Shown: positions 25,101 through 35,441 of the stretch, piece by piece | How positions within the stretch are numbered: position 1 is the stretch's first letter | Layout: each line of letters starts with the position of its first letter | Origin: Allolobophora icterica | Taxonomy: Eukaryota > Annelida > Clitellata > Crassiclitellata > Lumbricidae | Direction of reading: 5' to 3' | NCBI GenBank assembly: GCA_963556255.1 | Contig: OY744617.1 | Coordinates: 22,548,668 to 22,612,667 of the forward strand | DNA length: 64,000 nt | The notes under the pieces: model-generated | Database searches by the model: none | What the model was told of the DNA's origin: nothing | What the model saw: the letters and a program-made list of their open reading frames with translations, nothing else | Made by a program: the position numbers and the translations under genes

Positions 25101-28100
25101 ACGTCCAGCTGGCAACATGATTACAGTAATGACAAAACTGCTATTAAACAAAGATTGTGCTCTTCTAATTGAAGAGTGGCACTGCATTCTTATTAACATT
25201 TCAGATCAGCCACTTAGTAAAGTATCTCTGCTAGTTTTTCACTAACTGATGATAAGATGGAACTGATAGGATTGAGCATCTAACCAAGAAATCGAAGACG
25301 CTGAGACCCAGCAGACCAAACGATATGCAGATATGTCCGTGGTAGTCGAACCAATCGAGCATTCGAACGCACAGGCTAAACAATAAACACAACCACTGTC
25401 GCAATTGTGGTTTCAATCACAAATTTATATAGGACTACCTCATGAGAAACACAACAGTCTTTACATGTATTAGTAATAGCATATTTGTATAGAGCAACTT
25501 AAAGAGGAACTCAGCTGTTTTGCTTCCAGTACTAATGTTTCGGACTTTAAAAGTTGATACTGTTATAATAGTCAGTTTCACAATAAGAATTAGACTTAGC
25601 TTCTCTTCCACTTGACAACATAATGAAACAACCATGCCATGGAAATTTGTTTTACTTCACTCAATAAACTCGATTCTTACCAACACTGAAAATGCATCTT
25701 AGGCTGTCTGAATTATAACCGTACACAGAGAAAGATTATCTTAGGAGACTCTATATAAATTCTTTTACATGTACAGTTTTGCTTGTAAGGATAAGCATGT
25801 CCTGGGTCAACAAGTACTTTGTAGATATGGAGAATAAAAGGTAGACTGACTTAGACAGAGAAAGCAAGCACAACAACCATACAAACACATATACAAAGAC
25901 ATACAGAAAGACAGAGACCTTTCGCCATGAGGATCTTTCTGCAGAATTCGGTTGAGGACGTTAATTTCAAGCTTGGCTGCTTCTCGATACTTTTCGATCT
26001 TGCGAATGATCTTCAGAGCAACTAACTCATTGTTTCTACAAACAAGAAAAACTAGGTTGCATTGGCAATTTGACATAATTGTTCTCAAGCTGACAAATTT
26101 CTTTGAACAACAGCTATCGTGTGTGTGTGTGCGTGTGCGTGTGTGTGTGATAGTATGTATTATGGTTAGCATAGCAATCATTAGCTCTCATCAGTTTTAG
26201 CCTTTAATGGCACACAATTATTTCTTACAAACATCCTGTTAAGTTAACCAATGTTACCTGTCACATTAGGAAAAAATTGCATAGCCCATAGCACAGCCAA
26301 GGCCAAAGGAAAATACTGCACTGAATGATGATCCAACATTGCCAAGTACAAACTGGCACAAAATCTGCCAAACCTGCACTCTTTTGTCTTTGTGCCGTCG
26401 GCTCTAGGAGCCCTAGCGATCGTCATGCCACACAGTCTCCGTTGCCGTCTTGCTACTTCTCCCAGTAGCCCTTGAGTCGCGCTTTGGCCTGGGAGTCCCT
26501 CCTCAGCGCTCCGGCCTGGGAGTCCCTCCATCCGCGACCATCGGCGTGGTTTGGTGTGTGGCATGACGATTTTCTTGGCATGATTAACAGGGGTGGTTTG
26601 CCATTGCCTTCCCCTGGTTTTGCCTGCCGTGCCCGTTCGTTCCCCCTCCTAGGAAGAGTACTTCCTAGGAAGGGTACTAACGGTCCGCACCACGAGAAGG
26701 TGGGCACGGAGGACTTTGGTTCACCAGCCCAGGTCGGATCCGAGTCTACGCTCATCAGAGTCGTCGGTCAGGTCGCCTCCCTGCTTTACTCTGTACCAGA
26801 GTGACTGGTGAACCTTTGCGGACCTGCACTAAATGTAATAAAAACTTTATTTAATGCCTAAGGTAGATGATACCAGAACGGCAGCACCCACTCAAATAGT
26901 AGACTATATCAGATTAGAAACAAACCGTTGGGTATCTGTACATCGTACAACTTTTCCAAACGTTCCCTCTCCAAGAGTAGAAAGGATTTTATCTGAAAAA
27001 AGAAAGCAACATCACTCTGCAAGTGCAAATATGTTTACAGCAACCTAACAGTAGAAAGTCTCAACAGCCACTTAGAAGACTGCTCCTGCAACAAGATTGT
27101 GAAAAGCAAGCTTTTCAGCAAATTTCTTGTTTAGCTCCTAGAAGCACAGCATAGTAATTTATCAAGGACAAGATACAGTACAAAAGCATGCATGTAAAAC
27201 CCATGTTTCACAAAACTCCACTGGGCAGGTTCAAAAACTTCAGAGCCGTAGCAACAAAGAACGTGGCCCCCTCCGAACATACGTCCGGGGCCCCCTTACA
27301 ATGCGGAACTGGAATGCAGTAATATACAATGTACAGGGTTCATATTATGTATGCATAGGCCTACGCGTAATCGTAATCTCCAATTTTCTAAAGCGCCACT
27401 GTAAAGCTGAGCGCAGAGCACCAGCTTATTCACGAGAGCTGCGACGTATCCGAGGGGTAGTCCAGAGATCGGTGTCCTTTGGTGGTCCGAGTCCGGTTGC
27501 CACATAAAACAGCTAGAGCGAGGCAGAGCAGCTGTTAAGGGAGTTTCGTTGAGGACGAGATAGCTTGGAAGGCAGAGGATCAGATGGATTAGGATAGGAA
27601 ATCTCGAAGAGGTGAGTTTTCAGTTTGGAGTGGAAAGCCTGTGGGGTGATGAGTAGAGGAGCCCGAGGTATATGACGATGAGTGAGTGGCGGCATTGGTG
27701 GATGAACTGAGAAAATGCGGAATTCGGGAGGAAGTTCGTTCCGGAGTTTAGGTGCAGTTTGGGATATGGATCTGTTGGAGGCGAGTATAGTGACTGAGGG
27801 ACGGGAGAGAGTGAGATATATGGATGAACGGGTAGACCGGGGTGGCTGGATAGTGAAGAGTTCGCGAAGGTAATTTGCCTGGGAGTATTGTAGTGTGTTG
27901 TAGGTTAGCGACAATTAAGACTATGAAGTGGATTCGCTCAGGAATTTTCAGCCAGTGGAGCGATTTAAGAACAGGAGTGATATGGTGATGCTTAGGTGTC
28001 CTGGTGACGGCTCGGGCGAGAGAATTTTGGATGAGTTGTAGACGCTTACTTTGGGTGGATTCGAGGTTAAGGAAAATGGAATTGCAGTAATCAAGCTTAG

Positions 28101-31100
28101 AGTGGACCTACAGATTCCACTTCCGTATTTACGGTTATTTTCTGCCACTTTTAGGGGCCCCCTTCCTTGCGGGGCCCCCTCCGGTCGGAGGGTACGGAGG
28201 GCGGTCGCTACGCCTCTGAAAAACTTGCACTGCTGCATCACTGAGTATGGCAACATCTACAACCTAGAATATCCTAGACTCAGTTCTGCTGAGACTTTGG
28301 GTTAGCTCTTCCTGCTAAAACAGGTAGATTTTAAATCATGGGAATTTCACATGAGCAATGTCCAATTTGACTGAACAGAAGTGGGCAACTTATTGGTCAG
28401 ACGATCCCTACAATGGGATGCACTTTCTCCATCACACTCCTGTTCTTAAGTCATTCCCCCACTGCTTCCATAGTCAGATGATAATTAGAACACCATCTTG
28501 TCACAACACAGCATGCTAATAAAGCATGCTTGATAACCTGTATTCATTAGGCACCATCAGCTTATAACGAACGAAGGTAATGAGCAATTGTGCATGAAGA
28601 ACTTGTTGAAGTTCTCACACACACAACTCTTCACGTAAAATTTTAAAAACACAGGCAAATCCTGAATTCCAAAATTATGCTCCATCTCCTAAATGATTAG
28701 AATTAGTTAAAATGTGTAAAACCGAAAATCCAACTGTCACACTCCTTGTGTCCATTTGACACTTTTAAGAGTCTTGATACATAGTTTACATACATACCTC
28801 AAACAAAACCTGTTTCATATGTTAGGACATCGTAAATCTCTTGATACTTTAATGCACACATTACATTAAAAACTTTCAGAAATTGATGTGTGGTGCATGT
28901 GATGGTACCAGATAATCTATGGCTGTTATTAACAAAGAGAACTGATGAAAAACTGTACTGACATCTGTTCTGCAGAATCTGTCCATCGCTGTAGACCAGG
29001 TGACCATTATCATCTGCTTCAATGCCTGTTGTGACTAAGCCGGGTTTTTTCACCTGCTTAATTTTCACACACAACATGAAAAAAACATATACAATCAGCT
29101 CAACATGCAACAAATGTAGCTACATCCACAAGTGATTTAAGCACAAAATCTCTTCTCAGTTTGTCCTAGAATGCAACACATGAGCTGCACACTAACGCTG
29201 TAAAGCAACAACATTGCACCTTTCTTATAACATGCATCACTATACCACAAATTCTGAAACAGTAACATGGATCCAACAATTAGCTGAGTTTAAGAAAACA
29301 AGCTCTTTATAACCAATCAATCAATCAATCATAGAATTTATATAGCGCCTCTTCAAGAAATCTACTCAGAGGCGCTCCCGAGCCAGGCCTGATCGCCTTT
29401 TCAAGAAATCTACTCAGAGGCGCTCCCGAGCCAGGCCTGATAACACAACCTCATTATGAGGCAGTCCTTGAAATGGCCCCAAAGACAATGATTTAACACC
29501 TTAACAACGAGATACAATCCAACAGAAACTGATTCAGTGTGCAAAACATTAGAAAAAGATCGCTGGAGGGTTCGGCCAATCACTGGTGGATCCAGATGAG
29601 CCAACCTGGTATCGGCTCCCACTGGAGATTTGCCTTAGGCTAGGCCCGAAACCCACTACAAAACCCACTACAACCCCCACTACAACCCCCGTCACCATTT
29701 GCTCTTCAGAAAATGTTTCTGGATCCATCACTGTGCCCAATCAGTGTGAGAAGTGAGTCCTGAACGATGAAGCAATAATATTCAAGGCGTCCATCAAGCA
29801 AAGTGTCGCTACAACTAACACTGCAATGTGATCCAAAATACACCACAGGTCAGTCAAGCCAAAATCACTCAAGTGATTCCTGCTGTCCGAGAAATACCAT
29901 CTTTACCTAATCTCTATTGTGTCGTTATCTGAAGGCACAAGGCATCAGTTGGTAGTCGCTTCACAGGACATAGTACTCAAGCATCCTAAATCCGAAGCCT
30001 GGCTGAAACCCGATATGTCAGGGAACCAGGTATCAAATCATAGCGGTAAGCAATTTAAAACAGATGAGTGCAACGTTAATAACTGAATGACGTACAGACG
30101 AATCTTAAGTTTTAGACCCGAAGAACAATGTAGAACTATTAGAAGAATAGAACAGAACAGAATAGAATAGAATATTCTTTATTGGAACCAATTGCAAACC
30201 GCATTTTGGTGTACAGCAACGTTAACATGTTTATACAGATAATCTATACATATAGTTTCCTAATATGCAAATTTGTCCGTCGGAGGACGCTACGTCACAA
30301 ACGGCTTCTGTTCTATTGTGAAACCGTTTGTGACGTCAGTACTGGCGTCTTGACGACGGCCTTGACGACGGCGATCAACGACCAACGATATACACTGCCG
30401 TCATAATTATGACGGGGAAATACACTAGTATACTAATAATATGTTTATATTCGCTACTAATATTTGTCTCAATTATCCAAAATTTATATTGTTTTTTACC
30501 CATAGCGTAAACTAAGCAGCTTCATAAAGCATCCTGATGATAAACGTTTTTATCAGGGACATAGCCAAAAACAAGTGTCTACCTGACATCCTCCTACTTG
30601 TAGTGCCTCAACTGGAGTAGTGCTGTTGGAATGCTGGTGCGATGCTTGGCCATTTTGCTCAGGTGTTATGGCTTTATTTAACTTCTTAGGGTATACGGAT
30701 GACTTGGAGGAACTGCCACAGTTATTTGTCAGCCAATTGTTTCCATCACCACAGTTATCATCTGTATGGTTCAGATCAAGTCTGTTAGACCTAAAATACA
30801 ATAAATCAAATGAATTGCAATTGCAAGTTAAGTACTGATAGGTATTTAGTGTCTGACAACAAATGGTATAGCATTGCTAAGGTTCATCACAAAATGTCCA
30901 TTTATGAACTCCCACGTCTAGTCATGTCTGTTAATATCAGATACTAATGCAAATAGTTGAAATGCTCAGTGTCTGGAAATATGGCCTACAGTCCAGCAGA
31001 TAGCAGTGTATGGTATATACCTTGAAGTACCAGACTGTTTATTTGATGTCTTTTCTTTACTCGTTGTTGTTGTTGGCGATAATCTAGCTTTTTTAGATAC

Positions 31101-31160
31101 AGAGACATGACATGAAACATCTTCAGAACTCTCTCGCTGTTTCCGTTTGGAATAAGGCAT
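19190..31160 (-). CDS. CLK: Dual-specificity protein kinase of the CLK/LAMMER family, 13 coding exons, 480 aa
   Basis: CLK kinases phosphorylate SR splicing factors in the nucleus. Coding exons 5'->3' on minus: 31160-31021, 30790-30583, 29053-28963, 26992-26926, 26035-25919, 25375-25285, 24581-24506, 23395-23301, 22779-22650, 22445-22363, 21553-21474, 20580-20490, 19363-19190. The joined length is 1,443 nt with no stop, and all introns are GT-AG. Visible motifs in order: [19 protein letters not shown] leading into GEGTFGKV (P-loop), VALKII (ATP lysine), [27 protein letters not shown] (catalytic loop, LAMMER type), [31 protein letters not shown], the family signature [11 protein letters not shown], and [14 protein letters not shown]. 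All catalytic residues are present. Length equals vertebrate CLK1/4. The first two exons (116 aa) are S/T/K/N-rich and nearly lack the RS/SR dipeptides of vertebrate CLK leaders. Which vertebrate paralogue it matches cannot be set, since one CLK probably predates their duplication. The start MPYSKRKQ resembles CLK starts. Confidence 0.95.
19685..20052. repeat. Minisatellite, 31-bp unit, about 12 copies, in the last CLK intron
   Basis: Unit begins CTGCCAAAGAAATCTTTGCA and continues CTGATCTAAAT. Copies are nearly identical, with small indels at about 19860 and 19895. It lies between the last two coding exons of CLK. Confidence 0.95.
20690..20921 (+). mobile_element. tRNA-derived SINE with a LINE-like tail
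   Basis: The head has pol III internal boxes: TGGCTCAGTGG (A box) and GGTTCGAATCC (B box), 45 bp apart. The body continues with TTGGGCAAGTCCTTCACTC. The tail, GCGCCTCTGAGTAG then TTGAAGAGGCGCTATAGAAA, matches the 3' end of the LINE at 36460-36955. This suggests mobilisation by that LINE. It lies in a CLK intron. Confidence 0.85.
20957..21260 (+). mobile_element. tRNA-derived SINE, second family, copy 1
   Basis: The head contains AGTGCAGTGGTTAGTGAGCT (A box) and GGTTCAGATCCC (degenerate B box). The body includes CCGTACACTGTCTGTGGGAA and TCATACCCACGGCTTTCTCA, and it ends in a TTC-rich stretch. Reverse-oriented relatives are at 23708 and 38964. Confidence 0.8.
21967..22065 (-). mobile_element. 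SINE head fragment, third family
   Basis: On the minus strand it reads GACGCAGTGATGTAGCGGTA, then GGTCGCAGGTTTGAACCTAC. This is a tRNA-like A and B box pair closely related to the fuller copy at 24187-24402. Confidence 0.7.
23041..23091. repeat. (CAAT)n microsatellite
   Basis: CAATCAATCAAT tract with a few interruptions in a CLK intron. Confidence 0.9.
23708..24009 (-). mobile_element. tRNA-derived SINE, second family, copy 2
   Basis: On minus it starts GGGCACGTGGTAGTCTAGTG, GTTAGTGCGCTGGACTGTCA and GGGTTCAAATCCC. It then follows the copy at 20957 through the ATGAGTACACTGACTGC region to GCTTTTAAAAGGGAC. It lies in a CLK intron. Confidence 0.82.
24187..24402 (-). mobile_element. tRNA-derived SINE, third family
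   Basis: The minus strand has GACGCAGTGGTGTGGTGGTA (A box region) and GGTTCGAATCT (B box), then CTCAAGCCACTGCGTAGCGA. It continues into a GAGGAAGGCAACGAG body and ends in a CATCATCATC tail. It lies in a CLK intron. Confidence 0.82.
24951..25013. repeat. Degenerate GAT-rich simple repeat
   Basis: GATGATGATAATG-like runs in a CLK intron, with no coding signal. Confidence 0.6.
26117..26150. repeat. (GT)n microsatellite
   Basis: GTGTGTGTGTGTGCGTGTGC tract in a CLK intron. Confidence 0.9.
26376..26815. repeat. GC-rich island, probable dispersed repeat, in a CLK intron
   Basis: The region stands out by GC content from its AT-rich neighbours. It contains a near-duplicate phrase GGCCTGGGAGTCCCTCC at about 26487 and 26513, and an inverted pair around CCTAGGAAGAGTACTTCCTA. 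The phrase GGTTTGCCATTGCCTTCCCC is seen in several animal SINE-like repeats. Open frames of 100-110 aa on both strands are probably side effects of the GC content. Confidence 0.4.
27241..28218. mobile_element. hAT-type element, 978 bp, with a LINE fragment nested inside
   Basis: It begins CAGAGCCGTAGC and ends GCTACGCCTCTG, with GGGGCCCC-rich subterminal sequence at both ends. An exact 8-bp target duplication AAAAACTT lies at 27233-27240 and 28219-28226. Nearly all of the interior is a minus-strand LINE 3' end. No transposase is present. It lies in a CLK intron. Confidence 0.92.
27375..28095 (-). mobile_element. LINE 3' fragment inside the hAT element
   Basis: The minus frame 27914-27513 encodes the end of a CR1/L2-like ORF2: [17 protein letters not shown], then [13 protein letters not shown] and [12 protein letters not shown]. 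It then ends in AGCGCCACT-type 3' sequence. A diverged relative is at 32690-33290, and a short piece with the same 3' phrase (AGCCAGTGGAGTGATTTGAG) at about 62580. Confidence 0.8.
29331..29440 (-). repeat. Duplicated LINE/SINE 3' tail
   Basis: Two tandem copies of TTCAAGAAATCTACTCAGAG with GCGCTCCCGAGCCAGGCCTG, preceded by ATTTATATAGCGCCTC and a CAAT run. In minus orientation this is the same tail seen at the 3' end of the SINE at 20690 and the LINE at 36460. It lies in CLK intron 2. Confidence 0.75.
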
Positions 31161-31729
31161 CTAAAAAGAGCAAAAGCAAACTCAGGTGACATTCAATAAA
31201 CAGCAGATTGAAGTTGTTCACACATAAACAATATGGTCACCACAGAGACGATGAGAGAAAGTTCTGTATGTTAGCAGAACTATTGAACACATGCGTACGT
31301 AAATAATCAGGGACAGAGCAGCGCATTTTCTTGTAAGTATTCCCTGCTCGAACCACAACACAAGTTGTTGTGTTTCTGTTGTTTTTCATTTCTCATTTCA
31401 TGCACAGCTGTGTGAGGAGTAGTAGATGAAAAACTTAAGCCACATTTCCAAAGCTCGTTCATGGCATTGTTCAAATTTAGCATAAACATTACAAAGAACT
31501 CTTCGAAACACAGCATTAAAGCACAAGAAACTGCAACAGCTACTTCTGGTGAAAGACTGGAAAAATTCAGTACTATAATACTCAGAAGTTAAATTCAAGA
31601 CTCACAAATATTTTAAAATATTTTTCTGGAGCTGCACATGATGTGGAAACCTCTTTACTGTTTAAGATTTACTAGTTTACTCGTGTTTGGATAAATAGTC
31701 ATCCTGATTATTTTAACAGCATTTTAAAT

Positions 31730-32177
31730 CAGAGGCTCATTTACAGAAAACGGGGCCCTAGGCGCAAACATTTTGGGGGGCCCTTCTGAAGTTGTAGACT
31801 GAGAGTCCGAGAGTCTGGTGCTGTTTAGCCTATCATGAGCTCCTCTGCAAAAACCCACAAAGCTGTTCTTGAAGTCGTTTTTGTGAGTTTCATTGACACT
31901 GTAATTATGAGTAGTTATAGAAGCTATTTTCAAGGAATGTGAAGTTATTTGATTTAATTATTTTGCTAAAAAAAGACAGAATCTGGTGTTGAATCATCAA
32001 TCAACGTGAAATACCTGGCCATTTTTACTTCTTGAATAAATTGAGCTATTAAATTGTCCCCATTATTGTGATAAATTCTTTTGGATAATTCTATTATTGT
32101 AAAAAAATATTTTCCATCGTTTCGGGACCTCCAAGATGTGGGGGCCCTAGGTGCGCCTACGTATAAACGCGCCTCTG
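31730..32177. mobile_element. hAT-type MITE, 448 bp
   Basis: The ends CAGAGGCTCATTTACAGAAA and TATAAACGCGCCTCTG are inverted, with GGGGCCCTAGGCGC and GGGGGCCCTAGGTGCGCC as subterminal inverted blocks. Flanks TTTTAAAT and TTTAAAAT match at 7 of 8 positions. It sits just upstream of the CLK start codon. Confidence 0.85.
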
Positions 32178-32689
32178 TTTAAAATAGTAAATGTGTGTAT
32201 CTGTGGACTATTGCAAATACCACACGACTATTTAAAAACTATTTAGCTATTATCAGCTTCAGTTACAGATAACAGTTTACAAAGCTTGCAATTTTCAACT
32301 TTATTAACAGTCAGAGCAGTAGGTCTGGTTAACTTCAGGAAAGAGCAACTGTTCAAAAATTTCATCTGATAAGCAATTCATTTTCTTGTTGATAATTAGT
32401 GCTGCATTACTAAATAACTTTTCTACTGAAGTACCGGATGGAATTTAAATTTTTCTCTGCAGATCTACTGGTGGTTTACTATTTATTTTGTAATAAATAT
32501 TAAATAGCCACATACGTTTAAATGATATTTAAATAGTATTTACTATTTAACTAGTACCCAACACTGCTATTTACTTAAAGTATTCTAGTCCAGTCACTAC
32601 CAATACTGGAACCCCATATTGTTTACAAGTAGAGTACAAACTGCATTTAGCATGTATTACCAAAAGAAATACATTGCAATTGTAAACTC

Positions 32690-33290
32690 AAAATTTCTAA
32701 AGCGCTACTCTAAAGGTAAGCACAGGGCACCAGCTTATTCACAAGCACTGTATTGTATCAGAGGAGTTGTCCAGAGATTAATATTCAGTGGAGGTCCGAG
32801 TGTGGGTGCCAGAGAGAGGAGGAAGAGTGGCTGCTAAGGTGGGTTTTGTTGAGGACAAGAAGTCTTGGCAGGCAGAGGATTGGATGCGTTAGGGTAGGAA
32901 TTCTTGGAGGTGAGACTTCAATTTGGAATGGAAAGCCTTGGGGTGATAAGTAGAGGACAGTGGGAGAGTAGTGGTATTTGTGGAGGAACTCAGAACATCT
33001 GGAATTCAGGAGGAAGTTCATTCCAGAGTTGAGGTGCAGTGTAGGACATGGACTGGTTGGAAAACATGTGGCGAGTAGTGACTGGGGATGGGAGAGAGTG
33101 ACACAGGAGGATTGGTTAGAGCACTAGAGTGGGGTGACTGGATGGTGAAGTTTGCAAAGGTACTTATCTGGGAATAATATAGGGAGTTGTTGGTTAGTGG
33201 TGGGTTTGAAGTGGATGCGCTTATGAAGTTTCAGCCAGTGAAGTAATTAGAGGACGGGAGTGATATGGTGGAAATATGATCGTGTTTTAA
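32690..33290 (-). mobile_element. Diverged LINE 3' fragment
   Basis: Nucleotide-level relative of the LINE piece at 27375-28095. Shared phrases are AATTTCTAAAGCGCTACT, CACCAGCTTATTCACAAGCA and TTCAGCCAGTGAAGTAATTA. Frames are broken. Confidence 0.7.
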
Positions 33291-34324
33291 CTATTGGAAA
33301 TTTTAATGCTTTTCAAAATCAATAAATCAACTAAGAATTTATATAGCGCCCCTTCAAGGCACAAAAGCAATTATAACCAAACGCTAGTCCTGTTTTCACA
33401 TCGATTTGCGATATGAATTTAGCAATATCAGCTTCAAGAAAGCGTTTAGTGTACAGCACTAAGTGGATTGATCCACTGATTAAGTTTCGTAAGGTGCAGC
33501 TGGGTCTTAACGTATCTGAGCACCAGTCCAGATCACGTTCTGTCAGAATTACACAATAAAATGCTAATTACAAAATGCATCAAGCAAATACACGGCTCAT
33601 ACTATGAAGTCAGATATTCCACAACTGAGACAAGACTGCGCTAATTTTAGTTAAACTTATTGAGTTATTTGTTTTTATGTTCCATAACTTGAGCCACCAG
33701 CCGTTTCCGGCGAAAAGATTAAACCAGATCTGTATACATATAGCTTGGACCTATTAAACAAAGTTAACTCTTGAAATTAGTTTGAGGGCGGTCCTCTGGC
33801 GGACAGGAACTATCACATCTTTTTAACACAACAAATGCATTCAGTTAACTATATCTATGAAGGAAAATTGACGTAGGTTTACATTTGCAAAATGAAAAAG
33901 ATGCCTATGGAGATTAAAACATTGTACTTAATATCAGGCGTAAAAATGTTAGAGGCGTGGCATCTGTGGGTAAGGATGCAACCGGATATACAATTTTTTA
34001 ACAAGTTATCGTGCCTCTATATAGAAATTGTATCAACAATGCATAGAGCTTCAACGATCGATGACGCAATAAAGTTAGTGTCGCTTCTTAAAACGAGCTT
34101 TAATTTGTTACGTTTCTATAGCGTCTTAACTTTAAAGTGATCAGTCCAGAATGGCTGAAAGATAAAATTGCTGAAACTGATGTAAACCTATCTTTGTGAT
34201 GCTTAATATGCTTTCGCACAATTCACCAAAAATACTCGATATCTAGATCTAGGAGATGGACTCTTTTGTATACCCGAGTAGGCCTAATGTCCACATTCCT
34301 TAGATCAAAACTTTTGTTATAGGC
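33291..34324. other. Region upstream of CLK without recognisable gene
   Basis: It starts with a short ATTTATATAGCGCCCCTTCA tail (about 33338-33360). After that it is AT-rich DNA with one 82-codon plus-strand frame (33892-34140) that shows no domain and is probably chance. Confidence 0.4.
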
Positions 34325-34502
34325 CCCTATCCGTCTACACTATAGAAACCTTGGAGCAAATGCTCCATCCCAGAAATGGGGAGGGGGAGATCTGTTAGTG
34401 TGTGTCCCACCATTAATGAAGGGGAGGGGCGGAAGGAGAAGGTGGGAAGAAAAGGGGAATTGGAAGTTGCACCAATGACTTGGGGGGAGATAGACGCCCC
34501 TG
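34325..34502 (+). mobile_element. hAT-type MITE, family A, copy 2 (degenerate left end)
   Basis: It matches copy 1 at 11760 through GGAGCAAATGCTCCATCC and the right end TAGACGCCCCTG. The left end reads CTATCCGTCTAC instead of CAGGGGCGTCTA, and no target duplication is visible. Confidence 0.85.
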
Positions 34503-34735
34503 CTTACTGATATTGTTTTTTGCTATCTTTTGCAATGTATGTATTGTGGAGGTAAAGTATGAGCATTTGTCTTGTACTAATAAAAGATTACTTACTCAAT
34601 AACTTACTTAAACCTCACTGAACGGTGTAGGCCTACATATATACATAATGTACAATACACGGCTTATAATATTAATATGGCTATTATATCTGTATATAAT
34701 GTATGTGTATGTACCGGTATGTATGTGTATTTGTG

Positions 34736-34820
34736 TATCTATGTAGGCCTATGTATGTATGTATGTATGTATGTATGTATGTGTCTATATGCATGTTTGC
34801 TTGTATGTAGGCCTATGTAT
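34736..34820. repeat. (GTAT)n microsatellite interrupted by TAGGCCTA
   Basis: A TATG tract broken twice by GTAGGCCTATG (34744 and 34808), so the palindrome sits inside an otherwise simple repeat. Confidence 0.85.
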
Positions 34821-34844
34821 GTATATGCTTATATTGTATTGTAT

Positions 34845-35035
34845 ATGGGCATTTATAAAGCGCCTCTCGCGGTATAGACCATTCAGAGGCGCTCCCAGTG
34901 CGCGAGACCCTGAGAGAAAAAGCAGGATTTAAGGTGAGAAAAAGAAGAAGCAACGCTACCAGAGAGAATGGTGGTGCGGACAGAAGGAGGAAGTCGGTTC
35001 CAAAGTGAGGGACCTATGCAGGCAAAGGATGAACC
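34845..35035 (-). mobile_element. LINE 3' fragment
   Basis: The minus frame encodes IGPSLWNRLPPSVR followed by a serine-rich stretch and FSHLKSCFF. This is the C-terminal block of CR1/L2-like ORF2, ending in a GGAGCGCCTCTGAATGG tail. About 60 codons are left. Confidence 0.75.
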
Positions 35036-35441
35036 TATATGCAGGCAAAGGATGAACCTATGCAGGAAAAGGATAATGTATGTATGGTTAATGTACGTAA
35101 AATACTCGTACATACATACATACACACATAATAGGCCCTATAGATAGCCTACGTCATATATACACACATACATATATATACCTTGATTATGTAGGCCTAC
35201 GACATGCCCTCGTCCATAGGCCTCACGTGAACTAGGCCTACTGGTCAAAAATTACACCAAGGTTAACATTAAGCTCTTCATAAAAATGGCCAAAAATCGA
35301 TTTATAAAATAAGCGGAATAAAGAAAAAAACTCAGGAAGCAACCATCAGTCACTCCAATGTCATATCATTAAGTTTGGTCAGTTTAAAGCAAACACGAAA
35401 GAATATATCGGCGCTATATAAATTGTAGGCAGGATGGCAGA

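Noticed and set aside
26453..26804. Overlapping 100-110 aa frames on both strands
   Set aside because: GC-rich stretch inside a CLK intron. Frames on both strands are expected from composition, and no domain is visible.
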